DNA of 64,000 bases from JACCXJ01 sp050740695. Its GTDB lineage: Bacteria; Pseudomonadota; Gammaproteobacteria; JACCXJ01. Under the pieces are notes generated by a model. That model saw only the letters and a list, made by a program, of their open reading frames with translations, was not told the origin of the DNA and did no database searches. Position 1 is the first letter of the stretch; the number at the start of each line of letters is the position of its first letter. A program made the translations under genes and the position numbers. Location of the stretch: NCBI GenBank assembly GCA_050740695.1, contig JBOIDR010000004.1, positions 1-64,000 on the forward strand, given 5' to 3'. Positions 34,004-44,608 of this stretch are shown one piece after another.

Positions 34004-34031
34004 CAAAAAGAGGCCCCGCCGAGCGGGGCCT
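34004..34031 (-). terminator. Rho-independent terminator (minus strand)
   Basis: On the minus strand AGGCCCCGC, a TCG loop and GCGGGGCCT form a perfect nine-base-pair stem followed by CTTTTTGG. It faces genes transcribed leftward, consistent with the possible minus-strand coding remnant at 34144-34360. Confidence 0.75.
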
Positions 34032-34143
34032 GAAGTGCCCCAGGACGGGGAACGTGTTATCCGATCTGCTTCACCACTTGCTGGATTGCGCGGTGCTGAC
34101 GGTCTCCTCGAACCCAGCGCTGTCGATGTCCGGCGGAGAGTGC

Positions 34144-34360
34144 TCACACCCCGCGACATAGCTCTCTGGGAATCCGCGCCCCGCACACTTTGCAATAAGC
34201 CCTCCCTCCAGCTCGCCACCCGTCTGTCGCAACAGCCTGCTTCGGTCGACCAGCCGGAATACTGAAGGTGATCCCGTGCTCGGGGTGCGTGATCCAAAGT
34301 GCTTGGCGCGGCGGCTCGAAGCCGAAGTTGTCTTGGTTGGCATACTCGTCGTGACCCTTT
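34144..34360 (-). pseudogene. Possible gene tail upstream of the terminator
   Basis: A minus-strand frame without a start codon reads GFEPPRQALWITHPEHGITF, then SIPAGRPKQAVATDGWRAGG and ends RAYCKVCGARIPRELCRGV. Composition is protein-like, and its stop is about 110 bases before a strong terminator on the same strand. No family is recognised. A stop near 34430 and the absence of a start suggest a frameshifted gene. Confidence 0.3.
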
Positions 34361-34458
34361 AAACTATTGTGGGCCCCCCGGGTAAGCGCGGCGTTCCTAC
34401 CGCGGTCAGTCCCGGGAGAGGTTCAGTCGTAAAAGTAGATCAGTCCGAGGTAAAGTCA

Positions 34459-34677
34459 ATGGAGTTCACTGCCGTCTTTGAAAGAGTCCCAGAAGGCTAT
34501 ATTGCTTTCGTCGAGGAATTGCCAGGCGCAAACACTCAAGGCGGTACCCTTGAGGAAGCACGTGAGAATCTTCTGGAGGCAATCCAGCTAGTCCTGGAAG
34601 CCAATCGCGCTTTGGCGGAGGAATCCATTCGAGGCCGGAACGTTTTGAAAGAGCGCCTCACCACGGCAGGTTTATGA
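34459..34677 (+). CDS. hicB: HicB-family antitoxin
   Basis: HicB neutralises the mRNA-cleaving HicA toxin. The 72-residue protein starts MEFTAVFERVPEGYIAFVEE and has LPGANTQGGTLEEARENL, the RNase H-like partial fold typical of HicB, where GA.TQG.T..EA is diagnostic. The longer open frame upstream has no family sequence, so the ATG at 34459 is used. The order here is antitoxin first, overlapping the toxin by four bases (ATGA). A DNA-binding C-terminus is not obvious in this short form. Confidence 0.85.
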   Translation: MEFTAVFERVPEGYIAFVEELPGANTQGGTLEEARENLLEAIQLVLEANRALAEESIRGRNVLKERLTTAGL

Positions 34678-34901
34678 AGCGACGAGACCTTGTCCAGCAC
34701 TTGGAGCATCATGGGTGCGAGTTCTTCCGGGAGGGTAGGAAGCATACGGTCTATGTTAAGCGGGCCGCCAGGAAGTCGGCCACAATTCCGCGGCATCGTG
34801 ACATCAATGAGTACCTTGCAAGGCGGATCTGCAAGGATCTAGGTGTTCCCCAACCATACGCCCATAGGGCGCAATCGCAGTGTCTCTGCATATTGCGCTG
34901 A
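34674..34901 (+). CDS. hicA: HicA-family mRNA interferase toxin
   Basis: HicA is a small double-stranded RNA-binding-fold toxin that cleaves mRNA. MKRRDLVQHLEHHGCEFFRE and then GRKHTVYVK form the first strands, with the catalytic histidine in KHTVY, and IPRHRDINEYLARRICKDLG ends the domain. The family domain is complete by residue 60, and the last 15 residues (PYAHRAQSQCLCILR) extend beyond it. It overlaps hicB, so the two are expressed together. The pair appears intact, unlike the ParE-type pair at the left edge of the window. Confidence 0.86.
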   Translation: MKRRDLVQHLEHHGCEFFREGRKHTVYVKRAARKSATIPRHRDINEYLARRICKDLGVPQPYAHRAQSQCLCILR

Positions 34902-34980
34902 ACGAGGCACGCATGTGGCCCAACGGTTGCCCGCTACGGGCGCTGCCCGTGCTGCGCGGGGGACGCCGGGCCTACCGTAA

Positions 34981-35245
34981 CTAAACAACCACCGGCTAAA
35001 AGCCGGTGGGTTTGAGTTACGGACTGAAAGTCCGGATACGCGTCGACTGAACGACGCGTCTACGGCTCCACCTCTCCCTTCAGGATTTGGTAGCGATACT
35101 TCGTTACCCAGACAAAGTGGCATTCAATCTTGACTACCGTATGGCTGCCGTCCATCGGATCCCCTTCTTCAATCAGACTATGCTACCATGCCCGCTCATG
35201 GCTGCAGATGAAATCTGCCCGCCTGAAAGGCGGGGGTTTGAACCC
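34981..35245. mobile_element. IS200/IS605-derived element with end hairpins
   Basis: The left side holds three hairpins: CCACCGGCTAAAAGCCGGTGG (34989-35009), GGACTGAAAGTCC (35021-35033) and ACGCGTCG/CGACGCGT (35038-35059). The right side holds CCCGCCTGAAAGGCGGG (35218-35234). Such subterminal hairpins are recognised by Y1 transposases of IS200/IS605 elements. Only a short TnpA remnant lies between them, so the element is non-autonomous. Ends were judged by eye. Confidence 0.6.
35060..35155 (-). pseudogene. Truncated IS200/IS605 transposase TnpA
   Basis: From ATG at 35155 the frame reads MDGSHTVVKIECHFVWVTKY and then RYQILKGEVEP before a stop. H.VWVTKYRY..L.G.V is the start of TnpA tyrosine (Y1) transposases. 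The HUH motif and catalytic Tyr are missing, so the gene is dead. It supports the hairpin element around it. Confidence 0.65.
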
Positions 35246-35334
35246 TTCATATTGAAATCAAAACACCGGAAGCCATAGTGCAGCGTCAATGGCGAGGCTG
35301 ATCTGGGCGGCGCGGGTGTCGTCAGGGCACGCTC

Positions 35335-35465
35335 CCCGACCCTCCCCCTGGCAGGGGGAGGGCGAGGGTGGGGGGTTGAACGCCGCGGGCTGCGTCCTTC
35401 TGATCGGATGCGCTCGACCTCCCCCTTCCAGGGGGAAGGGACGATATATTTCAGAGGTCTTTGGC
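35335..35465. repeat. Dispersed GC-rich repeat, long version
   Basis: CCCTCCCCCTGGCAGGGGGA followed by GGGCGAGGGTGGGGG leads into CTCGACCTCCCCCTTCCAGG and a tail GGGACGATATATTTCAGAGG. That tail also occurs at about 26090-26125. The unit lies about 85 bp before the HTTM gene and may include its upstream region. Confidence 0.7.
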
Positions 35466-35550
35466 AAGTCTTCCGGCTTGCGGGTTTAATGTTTCACCGT
35501 AGAGGCAAAGCCACGCCATCGGTCAGAACGAGGCGGATCGCTCAAGAGAC

Positions 35551-37473
35551 GTGTACCGGCAGATCCTGAAGCTCGTCAAGCAAGGCGTCGCTAAGCGCGC
35601 GCCCGCCACCGGCCTCGCTGTCTTTCGGATAGGTTTCGGCCTCGTGGTCTTCCAGGAGGTCGTGTTCCTTTACTGGTTCCGCCACCTGATCTTCGACCCG
35701 GTCCCCTATGTCGATCTAGCCTCTCCTATCATCCACTACCTGCTGCTGGGGTGGGCGATGGTCGCATTGTTCCTGGTTGTAGGCTACCGCACCCGTTTGG
35801 CGGCCGTCGTCAATTATCTTCTTTGGATTGTGTTCGTGGTATTCACACCGATGTGGCAGGACTTCGACGGGGGGTTCGACCAGCTCATGATCGGATCGAG
35901 CTTCCTCTTGATGTTCCTGCCCGCGGAGCGGGCGCTGTCCCTCGACAAGCTCCGTAGGACGCTCCAGTATTCGACCATTGGTCATCGTTACGTCCCGCCG
36001 GCCGACATGTCGGTGCTTTGCTACTACATCCCGGTGCTGTTCTCCCTGGGGTTGCTCTACTTCGATTCCGCCGTCCACAAGCTGTGGGCCGAGTTCTGGC
36101 GTAACGGCATGGGGGCATGGCTGCCTGCCACCATGCCTTACTATATGTCCGGCATCGACTTCACCTGGGTCTTGAACAACAAGCCCCTACAGGCGATCAT
36201 CGGGTACGCGCTGCTCATCTTTCAGTTCGTATTCATCTTTGTCTGCTGCCTCCGTCCCTTCCGCGTTCCGTTGCTCCTGATTGGGACTGCGTTTCATATC
36301 GGCATCATTCTGTCCTTGAACATCTATCCCTTCGGGTTCGGCATGCTGGTGCATTACGCGTTGATGGTCCCGTTCGCTTGGTGGAGATGTCTCGGGAAGG
36401 CGCTGCACGTCCGGGAACCGGCACTCACGGTGTTTTACGATGAACAATGTCCCCTGTGCAATAGAACCGTGATCACGGTGCGGCACTTCGATGTCTGCAA
36501 GGCGATTGCATTCAGAGGCTTGCAAACCCATGCCCGGCAGTACCGAGCGCTCGATCGGATATCCGACGATGAGCTCTTGAAGGACATCTATGCTCTGGAC
36601 CGGAAAGGCAGGCTCTACCTCGGGCTCGACACCTACGTGCGGATCCTCATCGGCATGAGATACCTCGCGCCGCTGGGCTGGCTGATGAGGATGCCGGGGA
36701 TTTATCATCTTGGCAAACGCGTCTACCGTCATATCGCCGACCATCGTGCCCGGGTCGTATGCGACGAAGGCTGTGCTGTTCGCCCGGAACGGCCGGGGCC
36801 GGAAGACGAACCATTCAGGTTGCTGTACGAGCGCTACATCGGCACGCCCCGCCAGCTTCCGGTCCGCGTCAGCAAGTTTCTGGTCTTGATCCTCGCGCTT
36901 CAATTGAACAGCACCATCCACTATGGGATCGTCTATCGCCTGAGCAGCCATCCCGAGACGCCGGAGAGTGCCGGGTTGCCGGCGGTCATGAGTAACGCCG
37001 TCTTGGGTCTTTCCCATACCTTTCTGGGTATCACGCCCCATGCGCTCTATATGCACGATCACTTCGCGGGCTATGAGCATTTGCTGGCGCTGACCTATCG
37101 GGACCAGGCCGGCCGGGAGGATTGGCTGCCGTTCGTCAACGAAGAAGGCAGGCTGGTGGCGCCGAACTGGGGGAGGGTGCAGTCGATGTGGGCGAACGTG
37201 GCCGTCACCGCCAGGATCAAGCGAGAACGCCTGTACCGGCTGATTCAGAAAGTAACCCTCTTCTGGGGCAACGAGGTCGGGCTCGATGTGACAAACGCCG
37301 AGTTCACGATCAAGCTGAAAAGGATACGCGTGCCGATGGATTGGGAGAGGGACCTCCGGCACAGAAACATCAGCCGGCCGTGGCAGGACATCGGGAAGGT
37401 CATCTGGAAGGACGGCGGGATGCGGGTCGAGACACTAGGCATCGATATCGAGGCGTTGTCGCGTTCGAAATGA
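35551..37473 (+). CDS. HTTM-domain protein fused to DCC thiol-disulfide domain
   Basis: The first 280 residues form a polytopic membrane domain of the HTTM type (horizontally transferred transmembrane, related to vitamin K-dependent gamma-carboxylase), with DFDGGFDQLMIGSSFLLMFL and FDSAVHKLWAEFWRNGMGAW. A DCC domain follows (FYDEQCPLCNRTV, residues 295-307), a thioredoxin-like family in which DxxCPxC is the redox motif. The C-terminal 220 residues have another hydrophobic segment and no recognised motif. The GTG start at 35551 has no strong ribosome site. Bacterial HTTM and DCC proteins are often neighbours, and here they are one chain of 640 residues. Confidence 0.85.
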   Translation: MYRQILKLVKQGVAKRAPATGLAVFRIGFGLVVFQEVVFLYWFRHLIFDPVPYVDLASPIIHYLLLGWAMVALFLVVGYRTRLAAVVNYLLWIVFVVFTPMWQDFDGGFDQLMIGSSFLLMFLPAERALSLDKLRRTLQYSTIGHRYVPPADMSVLCYYIPVLFSLGLLYFDSAVHKLWAEFWRNGMGAWLPATMPYYMSGIDFTWVLNNKPLQAIIGYALLIFQFVFIFVCCLRPFRVPLLLIGTAFHIGIILSLNIYPFGFGMLVHYALMVPFAWWRCLGKALHVREPALTVFYDEQCPLCNRTVITVRHFDVCKAIAFRGLQTHARQYRALDRISDDELLKDIYALDRKGRLYLGLDTYVRILIGMRYLAPLGWLMRMPGIYHLGKRVYRHIADHRARVVCDEGCAVRPERPGPEDEPFRLLYERYIGTPRQLPVRVSKFLVLILALQLNSTIHYGIVYRLSSHPETPESAGLPAVMSNAVLGLSHTFLGITPHALYMHDHFAGYEHLLALTYRDQAGREDWLPFVNEEGRLVAPNWGRVQSMWANVAVTARIKRERLYRLIQKVTLFWGNEVGLDVTNAEFTIKLKRIRVPMDWERDLRHRNISRPWQDIGKVIWKDGGMRVETLGIDIEALSRSK

Positions 37474-37479
37474 AAGGGG

Positions 37480-37925
37480 ATTCGACTCTCCCTCCCCTGT
37501 TCGTGCTGTTTACGAACGGGGGAGGGTAGGGTGGGGGTTCGCTCTGCGGTCGCTGACCAGGCTTGTTCGTTGCCGCGGCGCCTTTACCCCCTCCCTAACC
37601 CTCCCCCGCTCTGCAGGGGAGGGGATTCGACTCTCCCTTCCCTGTTCGTGCTGTTTACGAACGGGGGAGGGTAGGGTGGGGGTTTTGGGGGTTCGCTCTG
37701 CGGTCGCTGACCAGGCTTTGTTCCTTACCGGGGCGCTTCACCCCCACCCTAACCCTCCCCCGCTGCGCAGGGGAGGGGATTCGGCCCTCCCGGGGAGGGT
37801 CCGCGCTGCGGTCGCTGACCAAGCTCGTTCGTTGCCGCGGCGCCTTTACCCCCTCCCTAAACCCTTCCCCGCTGCGCAGGGGAGGGGATCGGATTCGCGC
37901 TTCTTGCGGACAGGGCGGGGGAGGG
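37480..37925. repeat. Cluster of dispersed GC-rich repeats
   Basis: At least four repeat units in alternating orientation fill the gap between the HTTM gene and hppA. CCCTCCCCTGTTCGTGCTGT occurs at about 37490 and again near 37638, and TCCCCCGCTGCGCAGGGGAG near 37757 and in variants after it. Pieces such as GCTCTGCGGTCGCTGACCAG recur between palindromes. The internal duplication suggests that the cluster grew by tandem copying. No gene is present. Confidence 0.85.
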
Positions 37926-37928
37926 GGC

Positions 37929-40106
<2,178 letters not shown>

Positions 40107-40158
40107 GGATGTCCCCTATTGGTGTTTTGGCGCCTACCGCTCTATAGGCGAGATCACG

Positions 40159-40180
40159 AAAAAGGGGCGGTCGGCCCCTT
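40159..40180 (-). terminator. Rho-independent terminator downstream of ypjD
   Basis: On the minus strand AAGGGGC, a CGACC loop and GCCCCTT run into TTTCG, giving a compact stem with five Ts. It lies between the end of ypjD and the start of hppA on the same strand, so it separates their transcripts. Confidence 0.75.
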
Positions 40181-40325
40181 CAGGATGTGGCGCATGGTAC
40201 TTGAATCGCGAAGGGCTGCAAACCCTTGCACGCGCGGGAGGATCCAGGGGTTTAGGGACGCCGGCGAGGGGCGCGCATGGGCCGGGAGGAGCGAAGCTCC
40301 TCCTGCCGATGAGCTTGGCGCGCCT

Positions 40326-41138
40326 TCAGACGCGGTGGAGGATCAGCTCCAGGACGACCTTACTGCCGAAGTAAGCCAGCATGAGGGAGGCGAACCCGCC
40401 GAGGGTGCAGCGGATGGCGGTGCGCCCGCGCCAGCCGTAGCGCCAGCGGCCGAATAGCAACACGGCGAATACCAGCCAGGCGACGAGCGACAGCACCGTC
40501 TTGTGTACTAGGTGCTGGGCGAAGATATCGTTCAGGAACATCATCCCGCTCATGAGGCCCAGGCTCAAGAGGAAGAACCCGGCCCCGATGTGTTGGAACA
40601 TGAGGCCCTCGAGCGTCTGGAGCGGGGGCAACACCTGGACGGCGCGCAGCGGACGGCGGGCGCGCAGGAGGTGGTCCTCGACGGCCAGCACCCCCGCCTG
40701 CAGGGCAGCCACCATCAAGAGACTATACGCGAGGATGGAGAGCAGGATATGGCCCTGTAGACCGGCGGGCGCCGATGCCGAGACGAGGTACCGCGTGGGA
40801 AAGATGAGCTCCATGCCGATGCAAAGCGCCGCAAGCGGCAAGAGCACGACGGCCAGGTTCTCGAGCGGCCGCCGCCAGGTGGCGATCAGGATGATCGTGG
40901 CCATGACGAAGGCCACCAGCGAGGCCGCATTGAATACGCCGAGGTTGAGGCCGCCGGTCGTGACGATGCCTTGATAGAGCAGGAAGCCGTGGAAGGGGAG
41001 GGCGAGGGATCCGAGCAGGCGTTCGGCCGGGTTGCCGGGCGGCTCCCCGCGGGTACGGCGCAGGATCTCCAAGCAGAGCCGCGCCGCCGCCGCGACATAG
41101 AGTATGATCGCGGTCAGGCCGATCGCCAGGGTGTTCAT
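40326..41138 (-). CDS. ypjD: YpjD/CcsA-type cytochrome c assembly membrane protein
   Basis: A 270-residue protein with about eight membrane helices from the CcsA/CcmC heme-handling family. The segments LPFHGFLLYQGI, HILLSILAYSLLMVAALQAG, LPPLQTLEGLMFQHIGAGFF and HKTVLSLVAWLVFAVLLFGR show the conserved histidines of the family, although a full WWD motif is not evident. E. coli YpjD lies divergently beside ffh, and the same arrangement is seen here, which supports the call. Its start faces a 14-bp tandem repeat that separates it from ffh. The exact role of YpjD is not well established. Confidence 0.88.
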   Translation of the reverse strand: MNTLAIGLTAIILYVAAAARLCLEILRRTRGEPPGNPAERLLGSLALPFHGFLLYQGIVTTGGLNLGVFNAASLVAFVMATIILIATWRRPLENLAVVLLPLAALCIGMELIFPTRYLVSASAPAGLQGHILLSILAYSLLMVAALQAGVLAVEDHLLRARRPLRAVQVLPPLQTLEGLMFQHIGAGFFLLSLGLMSGMMFLNDIFAQHLVHKTVLSLVAWLVFAVLLFGRWRYGWRGRTAIRCTLGGFASLMLAYFGSKVVLELILHRV

Positions 41139-41225
41139 GAACGCTCGCGTGAAAGGGCGTGAATGATGACACAAAGGCCGCGCTCGGAGAAGACGAGCGG
41201 GGTCCGCAAGGTCATTGGCCGGAGC

Positions 41226-41550
41226 AATCCCCAGAGAGTAATCCCCAGAGAGTAATCCCCAGAGAGTAATCCCCAGAGAGTAATCCCCAGAGAGTAATCC
41301 CCAGAGAGTAATCCCCAGAGAGTAATCCCCAGAGAGTANNNNNNNNNNNNNNNNNNNNNNNNNNNNNNNNNNNNNNNNNNNNNNNNNNNNNNNNNNNNNN
41401 NNNNNNNNNNNNNNNNNNNNNNNNNNNNNNNNNNNNNNAATCCCCAGAGAGTAATCCCCAGAGAGTAATCCCCAGAGAGTAATCCCCAGAGAGTAATCCC
41501 CAGAGAGTAATCCCCAGAGAGTAATCCCCAGAGAGTAATCCCCAGAGAGT
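41226..41550. repeat. 14-bp tandem repeat with assembly gap
   Basis: Eight perfect copies of AATCCCCAGAGAGT lie at 41226-41337 and eight more at 41439-41550, with 100 N at 41339-41438 between. The round gap size suggests an arbitrary filler, so the true array could be longer. It occupies the divergent space between ypjD and ffh and ends about 11 bases before the ffh start. Frames through it encode a 14-residue repeat that is not a real protein. Confidence 0.97.
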
Positions 41551-41561
41551 ATCCTTAGTCC

Positions 41562-42923
41562 GTGTTCGATGATCTCACGGGACGCCTCGCACGCATCGTC
41601 CGCGATCTGCGCGGCCAGGGGCGCCTGAGCGAAGAAAACATCCAGGGGACCCTGCGCGAGCTGCGCTTGGCGTTCCTGGAGGCCGATGTGGCCCTGCCGG
41701 TGGTGCGCGGTTTCATCGAGCACATCCGCGCGCGGGCGGTCGGGCAGGAGGTGTTGCAGAGCCTAACCCCCGGCCAGGCCCTCATCCGCATCGTGCGTGA
41801 CGAACTGACCACGCTCATGGGCGAGCGCTGCGAGGAATTGAACCTGCGCCAGGCGCCGCCCAATGTGGTGATGGTGGCCGGGTTACAGGGCTCCGGCAAG
41901 ACCACGACCGTCGCCAAGCTCGCGCGCCGCCTCAACACAGAGGACAAGAAATCCGTGTTCCTGGCCTCCTGCGATGTCCACCGCCCGGCGGCCATCGACC
42001 AGCTCGCCGTCTTGGCGCGCGAAATCGGGGTGGACTGCTTCCCGGCCGATCCGAAAGACGGCGCGGTGGCGATCGCGGAGGCGGCGCTCGGGCAGGCGCG
42101 CAAGGGATTCTACGATGTCTTCCTCGTGGACACCGCCGGGCGCTTGCACATCGACAGCGAGATGATGGACGAGATCAAGCGCCTCCATGCGGTCCTGAAT
42201 CCGATCGAGACCCTGTTCGTGGTGGACAGCATGAGCGGCCAGGACGCCGCCACGACCGCCCGTGCCTTCCACGAGGCCCTGCCCCTGACCGGCGTGATCC
42301 TGACCAAGGCCGACGGCGATGCCCGCGGGGGCGCGGCGCTGTCGGTGCGTTTCATTACCGGCCAGCCCATCAAGTTCGTGGGCATGGGCGAGAAGACCCA
42401 TGCGCTCGAGCCCTTTTATCCCGATCGCATCGCGACCCGGATCCTCGGCATGGGCGATGTCCTGGGGCTCATCGAGGAGGTGGAACGCCGCGTCGACCGC
42501 CAGGAGGCCGAGAAGCTGGCGGAGCGCCTGAAGAAAGGGCAGGGTTTCGATCTGGAGGACTTCCGCATCCAGCTCAAACAGATGCGCGGGATGGGCGGGA
42601 TCGGCGGGCTCATGAGCAAGCTGCCCGGCGTATCCGATCTCCCGAAGCCCGTGCAGGACCGGATGGACGAAAAAGAATTGGTGCGGCTCGAGGCGATCAT
42701 CGATTCCATGACCCCCGGCGAGCGCCGTTTCCCCGACCTCATCAAGGCCTCGCGCAAGCGCCGCATCTCCGCGGGCTCCGGCACCGAGGTCCAGGACGTC
42801 AACCGCCTGCTCAAGCAATTCACCCAGATCCAGAAGACCATGAAACGCGCCTCGAAGAAAGGCGGTCTCCAGAAGCTCATGCGCGCCATGGGCGGGCGCC
42901 TGCCGCCGGGGCTACCGCATTGA
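41562..42923 (+). CDS. ffh: Signal recognition particle protein Ffh
   Basis: Ffh binds 4.5S RNA and signal sequences and delivers ribosomes to FtsY at the membrane. The N domain is followed by the GTPase: GLQGSGKTTTVAKLA, DTAGRLHIDSEMMDE and LTKADGDARGGAALS are the G motifs. The methionine-rich M domain includes FDLEDFRIQLKQMRGMGG and MTPGERRFPDLIKASRKRRI with the RNA-binding SGSG-like turn (SAGSG). The length of 453 residues is normal. The start is a GTG. The only purine-rich sequence upstream is the AGAGAG of the last repeat unit, so the repeat may provide the ribosome site. The rpsP cluster that often follows ffh is absent. Confidence 0.97.
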   Translation: MFDDLTGRLARIVRDLRGQGRLSEENIQGTLRELRLAFLEADVALPVVRGFIEHIRARAVGQEVLQSLTPGQALIRIVRDELTTLMGERCEELNLRQAPPNVVMVAGLQGSGKTTTVAKLARRLNTEDKKSVFLASCDVHRPAAIDQLAVLAREIGVDCFPADPKDGAVAIAEAALGQARKGFYDVFLVDTAGRLHIDSEMMDEIKRLHAVLNPIETLFVVDSMSGQDAATTARAFHEALPLTGVILTKADGDARGGAALSVRFITGQPIKFVGMGEKTHALEPFYPDRIATRILGMGDVLGLIEEVERRVDRQEAEKLAERLKKGQGFDLEDFRIQLKQMRGMGGIGGLMSKLPGVSDLPKPVQDRMDEKELVRLEAIIDSMTPGERRFPDLIKASRKRRISAGSGTEVQDVNRLLKQFTQIQKTMKRASKKGGLQKLMRAMGGRLPPGLPH

Positions 42924-43157
42924 CAGCATCGGTGGCGCGATCTGGCTGCCCCACCTCGTCGTGGGCCCATGCCAGGAATCGACAAACAACGGGTTGTCAT
43001 CGCCATAGCCGCGCGCGAAGTTCCGAAGCCCGTCTGCCGAGGCCACCGACTAGTACTCATCGCCATCGGCGCATCGAGGCCGAGGAGATGTGCCCGCTCG
43101 ATCGTCCTCGTTGATTGATCGGGTAATCGACCTGTTCACTTGCCTCCCCCACTGCGA

Positions 43158-44378
43158 TCACCGCAACCTGATCGGCAGGCTGCGCAACCCGCGCAGCGAC
43201 TGTGTCGGCTTGTACCGCAGTTCCGAGCGGGCGACGGCCAGCTCGATGTGCTCGAACCGCTGCACCAACGCGGCGATCGCCGTCCTGCCTTCGAGGCGCG
43301 CCAGCTCGCTGCCGAGGCAGTAGTGGGCCCCGACCGCGAACGTGATGTGACGGTTCGGGTCGCGACCGAGGTCGAGCACGTCCGGGTGGTCGAACACGCC
43401 TTCGTCACGATTGGCGGAGATGATCATCCCGAGCACGTTGCTGCCCTTCGGGATGGTCACGCCTGCGACCTCGACATCCTCCAAGGTGATCCGGGCCGCG
43501 CCGCACGGCGTCGGAGTGGTGTAGCGGAGGAGCTCCTCGACGGCGGTATCGATCAGCTCCGGGTTCTCTCGCAGGCGCACCAGCTGTTCAGGGTTGTCGA
43601 GGAGCGCGAGCGTGGCACTGCCGATGAGATTCGCGGTGCTCTCGTGACCGGCGAGCAACAGCAGGAAGATCATCGCGAGGACCTCCTGATCGTTGAGGTG
43701 GTCGCCTTCCTCCTTGGCCCGCACCAGGGCTGAGATGAGCCGATCATCGGGCTCGGCCCGACGCTGCTCGGCGAGTCGCTCGAACAGCCGCATCATTCGC
43801 TGCCCGTTCGGAAGCGCACGGATGAGCTGGATCGGGCCCGCGACGACACCCTCGGAGAACCGCCGCATCCACATGTGGAACCGATCGCGGTCGGCGTCAC
43901 TGACACCGAGCATCTCGGCGATCACCGACAGGGGAAGGGGTACGGCGTACTGCTCCACCAGGTCGACGACGTCACGGCCATCCAGATCATCGAGGAGCAC
44001 GGCGACGGTCCGATCGATGTCGTTCGCCATGCGTTGGACCATCTTCGGTGCGAACGCCTTGTTGACGAGACCACGCAGCCGCTTGTGGTCCGGGTCGTCC
44101 TTGAAGACCATGCTGTCGGCCAGCAGGCGGAACATCCGGGGCATGAGCTTCATCAAACCGGGACGGTCGTCGTTCGAGAACCGCTTGTCGGTGTGGAGCA
44201 TCATCACGTCGTCGTAGCGAGCGAGGAGGTAGCCGCCCTTCCGCATGAGCTGTTTTGACCTGACGCGGGACACGGGGGAGTTGCGGCGTAGCTCTGCGTA
44301 GCGCGGGAACGGGTTTGTGAACATGATCGGATCAGAGAGATCCGTCAGCTCCAGGTGATCCATGGTCGGTGCAGCCAT
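43158..44378 (-). CDS. Cytochrome P450
   Basis: A soluble bacterial P450 of 406 residues. The I-helix motif AGHEST is at 243-248, the ExxR pair is in EELLR at 281-285, and the heme loop FAVGAHYCLG at 347-356 has the thiolate Cys at 354. The gene start is fixed by GGAGGA eight bases before the ATG at 44378. The sequence resembles monooxygenases common in Actinobacteria, so transfer is possible. Ferredoxin partners are not encoded nearby. It lies 230 bp downstream of a terpene-cyclase-like gene on the same strand. P450s often oxidise cyclase products, but the substrate here is unknown. Confidence 0.93.
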   Translation of the reverse strand: MAAPTMDHLELTDLSDPIMFTNPFPRYAELRRNSPVSRVRSKQLMRKGGYLLARYDDVMMLHTDKRFSNDDRPGLMKLMPRMFRLLADSMVFKDDPDHKRLRGLVNKAFAPKMVQRMANDIDRTVAVLLDDLDGRDVVDLVEQYAVPLPLSVIAEMLGVSDADRDRFHMWMRRFSEGVVAGPIQLIRALPNGQRMMRLFERLAEQRRAEPDDRLISALVRAKEEGDHLNDQEVLAMIFLLLLAGHESTANLIGSATLALLDNPEQLVRLRENPELIDTAVEELLRYTTPTPCGAARITLEDVEVAGVTIPKGSNVLGMIISANRDEGVFDHPDVLDLGRDPNRHITFAVGAHYCLGSELARLEGRTAIAALVQRFEHIELAVARSELRYKPTQSLRGLRSLPIRLR

Positions 44379-44608
44379 GAGCAGTTCCTCCGGGAGGCGG
44401 GGTGGCTCAGCGAAGCGCCGGCCCACCGAGGTGATGGTCAGAGAGCTCGATCGGGTGTCGCATGCCATGTCAGCCCCCGGACGGGTTGCACAGATCGAAG
44501 GCAAACGTCGGCCAGACGCGGCGCCTCCTTCTCCCAGCTCCTCGACCGTCCACCTGCCTCGGTGATCACGGCGACCCGTCCGTTCAAGTCTCGGAATCAG
44601 GCAATTTA

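Noticed and set aside
35120..35245. tRNA-like sequence ending GGGTTTGAACCC
   Set aside because: No acceptor, D or anticodon arms can be drawn. The motif is part of the IS200/IS605 end.
41226..41550. CRISPR array
   Set aside because: The repeat units are directly adjacent without spacers, and no cas genes are nearby. The same applies to 5464-5850.
42924..43157. rpsP or 4.5S RNA gene after ffh
   Set aside because: No ribosomal protein S16 sequence and no conserved SRP RNA tetraloop region is visible.
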